DNA from: DAINPP01 sp963667315
Lineage (GTDB): Bacteria > Thermotogota > Thermotogae > MWEM01
DNA: 64,000 nt
Assembly (NCBI GenBank): GCA_963667315.1
Contig: OY763325.1
Location: 3,472,001 to 3,536,000, forward strand
Reading direction: 5' to 3'
Numbering within the stretch: the first letter of the stretch is position 1; every line of letters starts with the position of its first letter. A program made the translations under genes and the position numbers. This document shows positions 42,878-51,160 of this stretch, one piece after another. Under the pieces are notes generated by a model. That model saw only the letters and a program-made list of their open reading frames with translations, ran no database searches and was not told the DNA's origin.

Positions 42878-42940
42878 ACTACTTGACAAAGACAAGTAGC
42901 ATGTGTATAATGATTATACTACTTGTCTTTGTCAAGTAGT
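42878..42940 (+). promoter_or_regulatory. PadR promoter with paired operators
   Basis: Two 22-bp sequences (42878-42899 and 42919-42940) are exact reverse complements of each other, and each is itself a near-palindrome of the form CTACTTG-N7-CAAGTAG. They bracket a consensus promoter: TTGACA (42883-42888, inside the first operator), 17-bp spacer, TATAAT (42906-42911). Autorepression by the downstream PadR protein is the simplest reading. Confidence 0.85.
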
Positions 42941-42961
42941 TCTGATTTGGGAGGTGAGCGT

Positions 42962-43303
42962 ATGGCAAAGAATACTCAAATGCTGAAAGGTGTTCTGGAA
43001 GGCTGTATTCTGGAGATCGTCAGTATTGAGGAAATTTATGGTTATAAAATATGTGAGCGATTGAATGAGATTGGATTTGATGATGTGGATGATGGGAGTA
43101 TTTATCCCATATTAATTCGACTGGAGAAGAAGAAGTTTATCTTTTCCATAAAAAAGGATTCGCCTCTTGGGCCGAAGCGAAAGTATTATTATCTGACTGA
43201 AGAGGGGAAATGCAAATTATCGGAGTTCAGGAAAGAATGGTTAAATTTGAGGGAAATCGTAGATCAATTGATTCAGAAAGAAGGTGTGGGCGATGAAGAC
43301 TAA
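42962..43303 (+). CDS. PadR-family transcriptional regulator
   Basis: 113 aa from the ATG at 42962 (GGGAGGTGAG upstream). Typical PadR winged helix: 'LEGCILEIVSIEEIYGYKIC', 'GSIYPILIRLEKKKFI' recognition helix and wing 'GPKRKYYYLTEEGKCKLSEF'. Short PadR-s2 type with one C-terminal dimerisation helix. It overlaps the downstream membrane-protein gene by 11 bp, the arrangement seen for PadR genes paired with a DUF1048/DUF1700-type membrane partner. The paired operators in its own promoter suggest autoregulation. Confidence 0.95.
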   Translation: MAKNTQMLKGVLEGCILEIVSIEEIYGYKICERLNEIGFDDVDDGSIYPILIRLEKKKFIFSIKKDSPLGPKRKYYYLTEEGKCKLSEFRKEWLNLREIVDQLIQKEGVGDED

Positions 43304-44165
43304 ACATGTGATGTTGCTGATGACGGTCATTTTGTCGGCAATTCTCGTTACAGGAGCCTTTTGGTTTGCCTTTAACGGGAAACAATCGGAGAATGTCAAT
43401 ATGAGTTTCTTCCTGACGATTATGATAATGCTTGCAACAGCAGCAGTGATAGCAGCGGTGCTTGTGAAAAAGAGAAATGACAGACGGCTGAAGATGCTGA
43501 ATGAATCGTACAGAGAGGTTTATGATCAATGTGTCCTTTATATTCAGGCATCGGGCATTGGGTTTCGGGAAGCCAAAATGGTTGCCGATGATTTACTGGA
43601 GTTATTCCATGATGCCCAAGTTTCAGGACGGGATGTGAAAGCTTTTGTCGGAAATAATCAGAAAGCTTTTGCCGATGATATTCTTGCCACATTTGGCGGC
43701 AGAAACAGTTTCCTGTTTCATGAAATCAGCGGACTTCAATTCTTTATCGGTTATCTACTGATAATCAAGTGGGTTGTCAATATGGAACAGATTAATTCTT
43801 TTGAAGCCTATCTATCCAATCAAATTGATATCAGTACGGTTTTATTGTTTGCTTTGATATCTTTTATTTTAATTCCTTCGGTATTTTTTACCTATATTCG
43901 CGGTTTGATCAATAAAAAGATGTGGGTGTTACCCGTTTCCCTTATAGGGTTTCCAGTAATTTTGTTTGGGTTGTTTATATTATTCATACGTATTGTTCGA
44001 GGGAATTTGATGGAATATGCGTGGGCGAAATCACTTGTAGATGGGACAACGGTTATCTTTGACTCATCTGTGTTTGTGTATCTCGGAATTCTTGCGATTG
44101 TACTCCTTTTCTTTCTGAAAGGGATAATCAGAAAACATGTACTGAAGAAAAATCTTTTAGTATAA
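43293..44165 (+). CDS. PadR-associated membrane protein (DUF1048-like)
   Basis: 290 aa. Two N-terminal membrane segments (residues 5-27 and 36-57), then a soluble helical stretch 'AKMVADDLLELFHDAQVSGR' / 'DVKAFVGNNQKAFADDIL', which resembles the DUF1048/HAAS domain found next to PadR regulators, followed by about four more membrane segments. Function of these partners is unknown; they may sense membrane state and sequester or signal to PadR. GGTGTGGG is a weak ribosome binding site, but the 11-bp overlap with padR suggests translational coupling. Confidence 0.75.
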   Translation: MKTKHVMLLMTVILSAILVTGAFWFAFNGKQSENVNMSFFLTIMIMLATAAVIAAVLVKKRNDRRLKMLNESYREVYDQCVLYIQASGIGFREAKMVADDLLELFHDAQVSGRDVKAFVGNNQKAFADDILATFGGRNSFLFHEISGLQFFIGYLLIIKWVVNMEQINSFEAYLSNQIDISTVLLFALISFILIPSVFFTYIRGLINKKMWVLPVSLIGFPVILFGLFILFIRIVRGNLMEYAWAKSLVDGTTVIFDSSVFVYLGILAIVLLFFLKGIIRKHVLKKNLLV

Positions 44166-44194
44166 AAAATTTTATTATGCATAAGGGGGAAATT

Positions 44195-44764
44195 ATGTCA
44201 GGCTATTATTTTGCAACAGAACAGATAGAATTGCGGCACTACAGAGAGGATGACTAGGAAAAACTCTTTGAGGAAGCAAGGGAAAGCGAAGCTATCCGTG
44301 TGTATGAACCGGGTATTCACGGTGTACCGACAGAAAAGTATTATCGTGAATATGTGATACGTGCAGGAGAAGAGCAGTATCGATATGCAGTGGAAAATCA
44401 AGCGGGGGAATTTGTAGGAACAGCCGGAATTTATGGCGTGGATGAAAGAAACGGTTCTTTTGAAATAGTAATCAGAATCTTTTCGGGGTTTCGAAATAAA
44501 GGGTATGCGAAAGCGGCGTTAAGTCTCCTGTTAAAATTCGGATTTCATGAATTACGCCTTCAGAAATGCAATAGCACAACAATCATAATCAATACCGGAT
44601 CTATCGCTCTTCATAAGTCACTTGGTTTTAAGGAAGAAGGAATACGAAGGCGCAATGTTTATACCAACGGTCGCTATTTCGATGAGATATTATTTGGTAT
44701 GACGCTTGCCGAATTTGAAGAAAGCGAAAGAAATTGGAAAAGGCTGTATGAAGATGAAAGATAA
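44195..44764 (+). pseudogene. GNAT acetyltransferase interrupted by an in-frame TAG
   Basis: Reading from the ATG at 44195 (AGGGGG upstream), 'MSGYYFATEQIELRHYREDD' is followed by TAG (44255-44257), and the same frame then continues 'EKLFEEARESEAIRVYEPGI' as a normal RimJ/RimL-type GNAT to 44764 ('RIFSGFRNKGYAKAALSLLL', 'NTGSIALHKSLGFKEEGI'). In relatives this position is commonly Trp (DDWEKLF), so one TGG to TAG change explains it. Reinitiation at the ATG at 44300 would give a fragment lacking the first strands. Could be a real nonsense mutation or a sequencing error. Confidence 0.82.
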
Positions 44765-44924
44765 AACCAAGAGGACGCTGACGGGAGTAAGCATCGCCAT
44801 CTGTTTTCTCATGTTGACAATCTGGTATCTGATGATTGCTGAAAGGATTAATTGGGGGATGCTGATTATTGTGTTTGCCGTGGTCTTGAATGCCTTTTTA
44901 TCCCTGCTGAAAACGAAGAAGTAG
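44748..44924 (+). CDS. small two-helix membrane protein
   Basis: About 58 aa from the ATG at 44748 (a second ATG follows two codons later). A charged start 'MKMKDKTKRTLTG' precedes two hydrophobic helices ('VSIAICFLMLTIWYLMIA' and 'GMLIIVFAVVLNAFLSLL') and a basic tail. Overlaps the end of the interrupted GNAT gene by 17 bp. No family recognised; the coding status is moderately supported by hydrophobicity pattern only. Confidence 0.55.
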   Translation: MKMKDKTKRTLTGVSIAICFLMLTIWYLMIAERINWGMLIIVFAVVLNAFLSLLKTKK

Positions 44925-44945
44925 ATGAGAGGATGTTGCCCTCTG

Positions 44946-44954
44946 TGCTATAAT
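44946..44954 (+). promoter_or_regulatory. extended -10 promoter of the large lipoprotein gene
   Basis: TGCTATAAT, about 70 bp before the start codon. Confidence 0.55.
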
Positions 44955-45024
44955 TATACGATTGATGATCTATTGTTATATATAGCTGAATAATGATGCC
45001 CGACATTTGCAGGGAGGGGTTTAT

Positions 45025-46758
45025 ATGAAAAAGAGATTTTTGATGTTTCTTTCGCTGACAGCTTTGTTTATTATCACTTTTGTGATAAGTTCCTGTACGA
45101 TAAAGGAAATCATCATCGTAAGAGTCCCTTTTGAAGATCTTACTTCGGGGGCTTTTTACAACGGAAGCCTGGCTTTTAATGCAAACGACGATGAATTTTC
45201 TCAGATTGGTCCCGGAACCGTCATCGGTTTTCAGGATATCACCTATGGTTGGGAGCAGGATGAAGTGGATCCGGAATATTTTCTGCCAATCATTCTCACG
45301 AGGGATTATGGGTATATTTATATCAAGGAGATAGATGAGGAACATATGAGCTATGACTATCTCATCTATGGTCCGGATGGATTGATCAAAGAAAGGAAAG
45401 AGAATCTGATAATAACCCTTGCGCTTGGTGAAGCTTTGTTTTCTCAGGGAAGAGGGGATGCCTTTAACGGGATGGTTTATCACAGAGGTGTTGCCACAAA
45501 TCATCCGGGTATAGAAGAATCGTGTCTGCTTTCTTTCAGACATGAAACCCCTGATGAAATTGAAACGGCGAGTACAAGGGAATATGCCTATCATGATCAG
45601 TTCAAGCGGGTTGTTTTCAGAATAGAACAATCGGGGAATGCCGTTTCTCCTCAGTATACAAAGGGGATGATTGCGGTAAGTATCTCTCATCCGAGATCCC
45701 TCGTCGTTAATTCGACCTTTTTATCCAGATATGATCTCGGTGAACCGGCTACCTCTACGAATATTGCATTTTATAAATCGGATAATCTTCCAGAATTCTA
45801 TGCGGGTGATTTTATTCTTGATGAATATGGTGGAATGGTTAGAAAAGTAGAAAATATCGATACATCAAATACCGATTATATCCTGATTCAGGCAACGGAA
45901 TCCACCATGGAGGATGCACTGGGAACGGTGGTTATTGATGTGGATGATGATCTTGCAGCCATCATTGAGCGTTTCGGGTCCCCCGATGACAAAGAACGCC
46001 TGGCAAGGGTCAGAAAGAATCTTTATTCAAAGGAATGGGATATACCGCTTTATGAAGCAGACGGTGTAACGGTGGAGATACAGAATGAATTTGATCTTGA
46101 TGTCGATTGTAAAATAAAATTTCATCTCAGCTGGAAGAGTTTTTCCTCAAGCGGGCATTTGACTTTTCCGATGGACTTTTCTTCTATTCTCGTCATTGAT
46201 GCGTTAGCCGGATTTGAGAAAGACGATGAGTACAGACTTGCCGATCCGGGAATCAGTTTTTCTATTTGTGGTGTTCCTGTTCGTGTCAGTGTGCCGTTGG
46301 ATTTTTATTATGATGCCAAAGCTGAAATAGCCGAATTTGAATTTGATTTTGGGCCCGAACTGGATCTTGAACTGGGATTCAGTTATGATATTGGGGCAAA
46401 GGTAAAATTCAAATGGCATGTGATCCCGGATGGTTTGCATAAATGGTCTCATGCACACGGAATCTATCATCATTCTGAAAAGATGCACGGACCGGAATAC
46501 AAGGCGGAGATTGATCCATCTGTTACACTTGATGTGGGGTTTAAGACATATCCGGGGATAACGATTGCCTGTGTTCTGCGTCCTCAACTTGAAATTCCGT
46601 TCGGATTGGCATTTACTCTGGATGAGAAGCATCTGAAACTTGATTTTAAAACATCCGGTGAACTTGAAATCAAGCTGAATATCAAGATCTATCATCATAC
46701 TTTCCATTTTGGAAAAGTGTTTGAGTATTCCAAAAAGTTGTATGAGCATGATTTTTAA
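45025..46758 (+). CDS. large lipoprotein of unknown function
   Basis: 577 aa from the ATG at 45025 (GGGAGGGG upstream). Lipoprotein signal with lipobox 'FVISSC' at Cys24. The mature protein is beta-rich and acidic. Residues about 110-350 contain mixed segments ('YLIYGPDGLIKERKENLI', 'TDYILIQATESTMEDALGTV'); the last 200 residues have long amphipathic beta strands ('ELDLELGFSYDIGAKVKFKW', 'AEIDPSVTLDVGFKTYPG', 'HLKLDFKTSGELEIKLNIKI') that resemble an outer-surface or barrel-like sheet. No family recognised. Monocistronic with its own promoter. Confidence 0.75.
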   Translation: MKKRFLMFLSLTALFIITFVISSCTIKEIIIVRVPFEDLTSGAFYNGSLAFNANDDEFSQIGPGTVIGFQDITYGWEQDEVDPEYFLPIILTRDYGYIYIKEIDEEHMSYDYLIYGPDGLIKERKENLIITLALGEALFSQGRGDAFNGMVYHRGVATNHPGIEESCLLSFRHETPDEIETASTREYAYHDQFKRVVFRIEQSGNAVSPQYTKGMIAVSISHPRSLVVNSTFLSRYDLGEPATSTNIAFYKSDNLPEFYAGDFILDEYGGMVRKVENIDTSNTDYILIQATESTMEDALGTVVIDVDDDLAAIIERFGSPDDKERLARVRKNLYSKEWDIPLYEADGVTVEIQNEFDLDVDCKIKFHLSWKSFSSSGHLTFPMDFSSILVIDALAGFEKDDEYRLADPGISFSICGVPVRVSVPLDFYYDAKAEIAEFEFDFGPELDLELGFSYDIGAKVKFKWHVIPDGLHKWSHAHGIYHHSEKMHGPEYKAEIDPSVTLDVGFKTYPGITIACVLRPQLEIPFGLAFTLDEKHLKLDFKTSGELEIKLNIKIYHHTFHFGKVFEYSKKLYEHDF

Positions 46759-46799
46759 AGAGGATTTTTAGTCTAATCAATGTTGATATGACTCAAAGC

Positions 46800-46808
46800 T
46801 GTTATAAT
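46800..46808 (+). promoter_or_regulatory. extended -10 promoter of the 46.8-kb GNAT gene
   Basis: TGTTATAAT, 54 bp before the start codon. Confidence 0.5.
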
Positions 46809-46862
46809 TGGATACGGAAACTTTTGATATATGACTTATGAACAAAATGGAGGATTAAGAAA

Positions 46863-47405
46863 ATGATCAATGTATACAAAAAATGTCCTGTTTATCAGAC
46901 AGAACATGTCACATTAAGAAAAACTGAGATGGATGATGCCGAAGAGCTGTTGTGGTGTTATTCTGATGAGAAATCGGTTCCTTTCTTCAATTCGGATAAC
47001 TGTGATGGGGATGATTTTCATTATAAAAAGATTGATGTGATGCGTGAAGCGATAGAATTTTGGAATTTTTCCTATGAAAACAGCTATTTTGTCAGATGGT
47101 CCGTTGTGATGAATGATAACTCACAGGTTGTTGGAACGATAGAGATGTTTCACAGGGCAATCGACGATGAATTTAACGGGATGGGTATCCTGAGGATCGA
47201 CCTGAGAAGCGATCAGGAAAGGAAGCCAATCATCGGTGATATTCTTGAGATAGCCGATAAGCATTTTTATAAGCTTTTTGATGTCAGTCATATCCTGACA
47301 AAAGCTGTTCCTGAAGCTACAGAGAGAATTTCCGTTCTTAAGGAAAAAGGCTATCGTCCGTTGGGTAAAAAACTTGGTCAATATGATTTTTATTATATAA
47401 AATAA
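46863..47405 (+). CDS. GNAT-like acetyltransferase
   Basis: 180 aa, RimJ/RimL-like layout: 'YQTEHVTLRKTEMDDAEELL' at the N-terminus, 'YFVRWSVVMNDNSQVVGTIE' and 'GILRIDLRSDQERKPIIGDI' strands. The CoA-binding loop is degenerate (no R-x-x-G-x-G; 'DQERKPIIGDILEIADKHF' occupies the place), so activity is uncertain. The end 'ERISVLKEKGYRPLGKKLG' corresponds to the usual 'A-x-x-x-L-x-K-x-G-F' helix. SD AAATGGAGG; terminator follows. Acceptor unknown. Confidence 0.78.
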   Translation: MINVYKKCPVYQTEHVTLRKTEMDDAEELLWCYSDEKSVPFFNSDNCDGDDFHYKKIDVMREAIEFWNFSYENSYFVRWSVVMNDNSQVVGTIEMFHRAIDDEFNGMGILRIDLRSDQERKPIIGDILEIADKHFYKLFDVSHILTKAVPEATERISVLKEKGYRPLGKKLGQYDFYYIK

Positions 47406-47758
47406 AGGTAAATTAAAAGCTGAGAGAAATTCTCAGCTTTTTTTACATCAGTGTACTTGTTAATTCTTCTCATTAATACTTCCGGATTTTTCTGTTTTTG
47501 AAGTCATATCTTGATCGGATCGCTGCATATTTTCTACTGATAGTTTAAAAAATCAAGAAACTTTAACTGCAATATTTTTCAGCTTTTACAGTCTTAATCG
47601 ATAATTTAATTGCGAATTTTTCACAAAAAACAAATCTGAAAGAAAAAATATCAATAAAAACACGTATCTTAAAATGCTTACATGCTATACTTTATTGAAT
47701 ACAAATATTTGGTGAAAGACGGTTATAATGCCTTTCCTAAGATATCAGGGGGTTGGTA
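47406..47758. promoter_or_regulatory. AT-rich intergenic region with terminator and putative promoter
   Basis: 353 bp. Terminator AAAAGCTGAGA (47415-47425) / TCTCAGCTTTT (47431-47441) with T run ends the GNAT gene. TGCTATACT at 47683-47691 is an extended -10, and TATAAT at 47724-47729 lies closer to the proline operon. No clear -35 or operator was seen. Confidence 0.5.
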
Positions 47759-48070
47759 ATGAGAATTAAAGAACATCCTGTTTTAGATTTTGAAAGAGGC
47801 ACGAAGATTAGTTTCACGTTCAATGGTAAAGAGATTGAGGCTTATCAGGGAGAGACTGTCGCAGCGGCATTACATGCTGCCGGTGTGCGATATTATCATG
47901 ACAGTCATGATCTGGAAAGACCGAGAGGTCTCTTTTGTGCTATTGGACATTGTTCTGCATGCCTGATGACTGTTGACGGGATCCCAAACACTAAGATTTG
48001 TGTGACGGATGCTGTTGACGGGATGGTGGTCGAATCTCAGAGAAATAACGAAGTGGGTGATGAGATTTGA
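47759..48070 (+). CDS. [2Fe-2S] subunit of a proline dehydrogenase/HcnABC-like complex
   Basis: 103 aa. Fer2_4-type domain: 'ISFTFNGKEIEAYQGETVAA' followed by the cluster motif 'GLFCAIGHCSACLMTVDG' (C-x4-C-x2-C) and a later Cys in 'NTKICVT'. Equivalent to HcnA and to the small subunit of sarcosine oxidase-like and opine oxidase systems. First gene of a five-gene operon; the start is ATG at 47759 behind CAGGGGG, and its stop overlaps the next start (TGATG). Confidence 0.88.
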   Translation: MRIKEHPVLDFERGTKISFTFNGKEIEAYQGETVAAALHAAGVRYYHDSHDLERPRGLFCAIGHCSACLMTVDGIPNTKICVTDAVDGMVVESQRNNEVGDEI

Positions 48071-49677
48071 TGAATTATGATGTAATCGTTATTGGTGGAG
48101 GTCCGGCAGGTATTTGTGCGGCACTTGCCGCAGGAAGAAACAACTTGAAGACGCTGCTTGTTGAGGAGAGGGATTTTCTTGGCGGACAGCTGATCAAACA
48201 AACACACAGATTTTTTGGTTCGGAAGAGGAACATGCCGGTACGAGGGGAATCAGTATAGCCAAAGATCTGACAGAAGAGCTGAAAAAGATGGAATCGGTT
48301 GAAATTATGACATCATCCACAGCGCTTGGCTACTATGAAGACGATGGTGTTTTGACGGTCTTAAAAGACAAACAGATGTTGAAGATGAAGCCGAAGTCTA
48401 TTGTATTGGCGACGGGGGCCTTTGAAAAGTTTCTGCCGTTTGAAAACAACGATATTCCGGGAATATTTGGTGCCGGTGCCGTTCAGACACTGATGAATAT
48501 TTACGGGGTTCAGCCTGCTCAGAAGGTTTTAATGATCGGTTCCGGAAACATCGGACTCATCGTTTCCTATCAGTTGATTCAGGCAGGTGTGGATGTTATT
48601 GGTGTGGTAGAGGCCGCTCCGAAGATCGGCGGGTATCTTGTCCATGCTTCAAAACTTAGAAGACTCGGTGTCCCTATTCTAACCGGGCATACGGTAAAAA
48701 AGGCAATCGGAACGAGCAAAGTTGTGGGGGCAACGATATGTCAGTTAGATGAAAAATGGCAGGAGATTGAAGGAACTGAAAGAGATATTGAATGTGATGC
48801 TATCTGCCTTGCAGTGGGACTTACGCCTCTATCTGATCTTCTATCTCAGATGGAATGTGAGACAAAATATATCCCTGAATTAGGGGGTATTGTACCGATA
48901 CGGGATGAGAACCTCGAAACTTCAAAACCGGGAGTCTTTGTCGCCGGAGATCTTGCGGGGATTGAAGAAGCGACGGCTGCGATGCTGGAAGGTGAACTGG
49001 CGGGGCTCAATGCGGTTATGTTTGTCGATGAGACGATTGCGTTAAACGGCAGAATGGATGAACTTCATCTGGAGCTGAATGGACTCAGAGCCGGTCCGGT
49101 TGGAGAGAAGATCAGATCCGGACTCAGCAAGCTCGATATAAAGATACAAAATGAAGAAAAAAAATCTGAAAGAGAAAGGGCGAATATTTCTCATCTGGCT
49201 AAGACAGGTGTGGCATCAGCCAACAATATAGAAAAGAAGATGCCGTCGACAGAGAGGATGAATAAGCCATATGCGATCATAGAATGTTTTCAGGAGATAC
49301 CATGCAATCCTTGTGTTGGAAGCTGTCCGTTTGATGCTATCCTGCCTTTTGAAGATATCAATCAGACGCCGGTGGTGGATTTTGAAAAATGTACAGGCTG
49401 CGGCAGCTGTATTTCAAGATGTCCCGGATTGGCGATCTTTGTGGAACAGTTGAATTCCTCAGAGGGAATGGGAACCGTCACCATGCCATACGAACAACTT
49501 CCAAGACCTGTAAAGGGGCAGGCCGTCAGACTGCTCAGTCGTGAAGGAAAAGAATTAGGAGATGGAACCGTCATCAGGATTTTAGATGGCAACCGTCAGG
49601 ATAAAACGGCTGTTATAACAGTTGAAATGGAAAAATCACTAGTCCCGCAGACCAGAAATATATTGGTGGTGAATTAA
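48070..49677 (+). CDS. FAD/NAD(P)-binding and ferredoxin-domain subunit of the proline dehydrogenase-like complex
   Basis: 535 aa. Pyridine-nucleotide-disulfide-type fold with FAD motif 'VIVIGGGPAGICAALAAG' at the N-terminus and a second dinucleotide motif 'VLMIGSGNIGLIVSYQL' near residue 155. 'GVFVAGDLAGIEEATAAMLE' is the FAD-binding GD motif. A C-terminal ferredoxin-like part holds two 4Fe-4S motifs: 'CNPCVGSCPFDAI' and 'CTGCGSCISRCPGLAIF' (residues about 411-460). Matches the alpha subunit of heteromeric dye-linked L-proline dehydrogenases and HcnB, here with an added ferredoxin module for electron transfer. Confidence 0.88.
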   Translation: MNYDVIVIGGGPAGICAALAAGRNNLKTLLVEERDFLGGQLIKQTHRFFGSEEEHAGTRGISIAKDLTEELKKMESVEIMTSSTALGYYEDDGVLTVLKDKQMLKMKPKSIVLATGAFEKFLPFENNDIPGIFGAGAVQTLMNIYGVQPAQKVLMIGSGNIGLIVSYQLIQAGVDVIGVVEAAPKIGGYLVHASKLRRLGVPILTGHTVKKAIGTSKVVGATICQLDEKWQEIEGTERDIECDAICLAVGLTPLSDLLSQMECETKYIPELGGIVPIRDENLETSKPGVFVAGDLAGIEEATAAMLEGELAGLNAVMFVDETIALNGRMDELHLELNGLRAGPVGEKIRSGLSKLDIKIQNEEKKSERERANISHLAKTGVASANNIEKKMPSTERMNKPYAIIECFQEIPCNPCVGSCPFDAILPFEDINQTPVVDFEKCTGCGSCISRCPGLAIFVEQLNSSEGMGTVTMPYEQLPRPVKGQAVRLLSREGKELGDGTVIRILDGNRQDKTAVITVEMEKSLVPQTRNILVVN

Positions 49678-49956
49678 ATGAAGGATGATAATGTCATCAT
49701 CTGTCGTTGTGAGGATGTCACATTGGGCAGAATTAGAGAATTGATCAATGAGGGATATACGACGCTTGAAGAGGTTAAGAGAATTGCAAGATGCGGGATG
49801 GGACCCTGTCAGGGGAACACTTGTACGCCACTCATCGCACGGGAGATTGCCAGAATGACAGGCAAACCCATGGATGAGATCATCAAACAGAATAAGAGAC
49901 CGCCTTTTGGCGGGATAACTTTTGAAGAGATTGTGAGTGGTGCTGATGAAGAATAA
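49678..49956 (+). CDS. BFD-like [2Fe-2S] subunit of the proline dehydrogenase-like complex
   Basis: 92 aa. Fer2_BFD domain: 'VIICRCEDVTLGRIRELINE' with C-x-C and 'RIARCGMGPCQGNTCTPLIA' with C-x4-C (and one further Cys), binding one [2Fe-2S]. In many HcnB/opine-oxidase proteins this domain is fused to the FAD subunit; here it is separate. Starts directly at the preceding stop codon and overlaps the next gene by 11 bp. Confidence 0.9.
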   Translation: MKDDNVIICRCEDVTLGRIRELINEGYTTLEEVKRIARCGMGPCQGNTCTPLIAREIARMTGKPMDEIIKQNKRPPFGGITFEEIVSGADEE

Positions 49957-51091
49957 AGCGAGTATCGTTATTATCGGCGGTGGAATTATCGGATGCAGTG
50001 TCGCCTTCAATCTGGCAAAAAAAGGGATGAAGGATATCGTTGTCATCGAAAAGAGTTTTCTCGCATCGGGTGCAACCGGGAGATGCGGGGCAGGTGTCAG
50101 GCAACAATGGGGCACACAGCAGAATTGTCTGCTTGCAAGGGAAAGTATGAGAATTCTTGAGAATATGTCCGAGACGCTTGGTGAAGCGGTGGATATCGAA
50201 TTGAAACAGAGGGGGTATCTGCTCCTTTCGTTCTCTGAAAAGGAGACGGAACAGTTTGCCAGAAATCTCGATGTTCAGCATTCACTTGGTGTGCCTTCAA
50301 GGGCACTCACTCCACAAGAGGCAAGGGAAATTGTACCGATGCTCAACATCGCAGACATCCACAGTGCAGCTTTCTGTGGGACTGATGGACACGCAAACCC
50401 TTTCCTGACAACAGAGGCGTATGCCAGAGCGGCGGAAAAACTCGGTGTTGAGATCAACAAGTTTACCGAAGTTAAAGGAATACATACTGAAAATGGTAAG
50501 ATAACAAGTGTAGAGACTGATAAGGGGTTCATTCAGACCGATACGGTTCTGAATGCTGCCGGTGGATGGGCTTATGAGGTCGGTCAGATGGTCGGATTAG
50601 ATCTTCCCGTCTTTTCCGAGAGGCATGAGATCCTCGTAACGGAAAAAGTACCGCCGATGCTGGATCCGATGGTCATGTCATTCTCATATAACATATATTG
50701 TCAGCAGGCACCAAACGGGAGTTTTGTGATGGGGCACGGTCCGAAGAACGAAAAACCGGGGCATAACACAAACAGTACCTGGCAGTTTCTGGAGACAATG
50801 GCAAAGAAGGTCACGGGCATCCTGCCGGATATGAAGAATCTTCGAGTCATCCGTCAATGGGCGGGTTCGTACAACATCTCACCGGACAGACAACCGATCA
50901 TCTGTGAATCAGAGCAGCAGCCGGGCTTTTACATGGCGATTGGTTTCAGTGGACATGGCTTCATGCTGGCGCCTTCGATCGGGGTCTATCTGGCTGAACT
51001 GATTACCGGCTCTGATTTGTCTTATGAGGTGACGCTGGATCTTGGGAGATTTGATAGAAATGAGAGTATTGCTGAACCTTCAGTCGTTTAA
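49946..51091 (+). CDS. FAD-dependent proline/sarcosine dehydrogenase catalytic subunit (DAO family)
   Basis: 381 aa from the ATG at 49946. DAO-fold flavoprotein: 'IVIIGGGIIGCSVAFNLAKK' Rossmann motif, 'ATGRCGAGVRQQWGTQQNCL' isoalloxazine-contact segment, and 'GFYMAIGFSGHGFMLAPSIG' near the C-terminus. Family members oxidise secondary amines: L-proline (PDH beta), sarcosine (SoxB), opines or glycine (HcnC). The P5C dehydrogenase encoded next in the operon makes L-proline the most probable substrate, giving 1-pyrroline-5-carboxylate. Confidence 0.88.
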   Translation: MKNKASIVIIGGGIIGCSVAFNLAKKGMKDIVVIEKSFLASGATGRCGAGVRQQWGTQQNCLLARESMRILENMSETLGEAVDIELKQRGYLLLSFSEKETEQFARNLDVQHSLGVPSRALTPQEAREIVPMLNIADIHSAAFCGTDGHANPFLTTEAYARAAEKLGVEINKFTEVKGIHTENGKITSVETDKGFIQTDTVLNAAGGWAYEVGQMVGLDLPVFSERHEILVTEKVPPMLDPMVMSFSYNIYCQQAPNGSFVMGHGPKNEKPGHNTNSTWQFLETMAKKVTGILPDMKNLRVIRQWAGSYNISPDRQPIICESEQQPGFYMAIGFSGHGFMLAPSIGVYLAELITGSDLSYEVTLDLGRFDRNESIAEPSVV

Positions 51092-51160
51092 TCGTTAAAA
51101 ATATTAACAGATAAAAAGAAAAATGGAGTGCAATCAAATTATTTTAAAGGAGGCAACAAA

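Noticed and set aside
44255..44257. Pyrrolysine or programmed readthrough at the TAG
   Set aside because: No stem-loop or Pyl machinery seen, and Trp is the expected residue in relatives, so a point mutation or read error is simpler.
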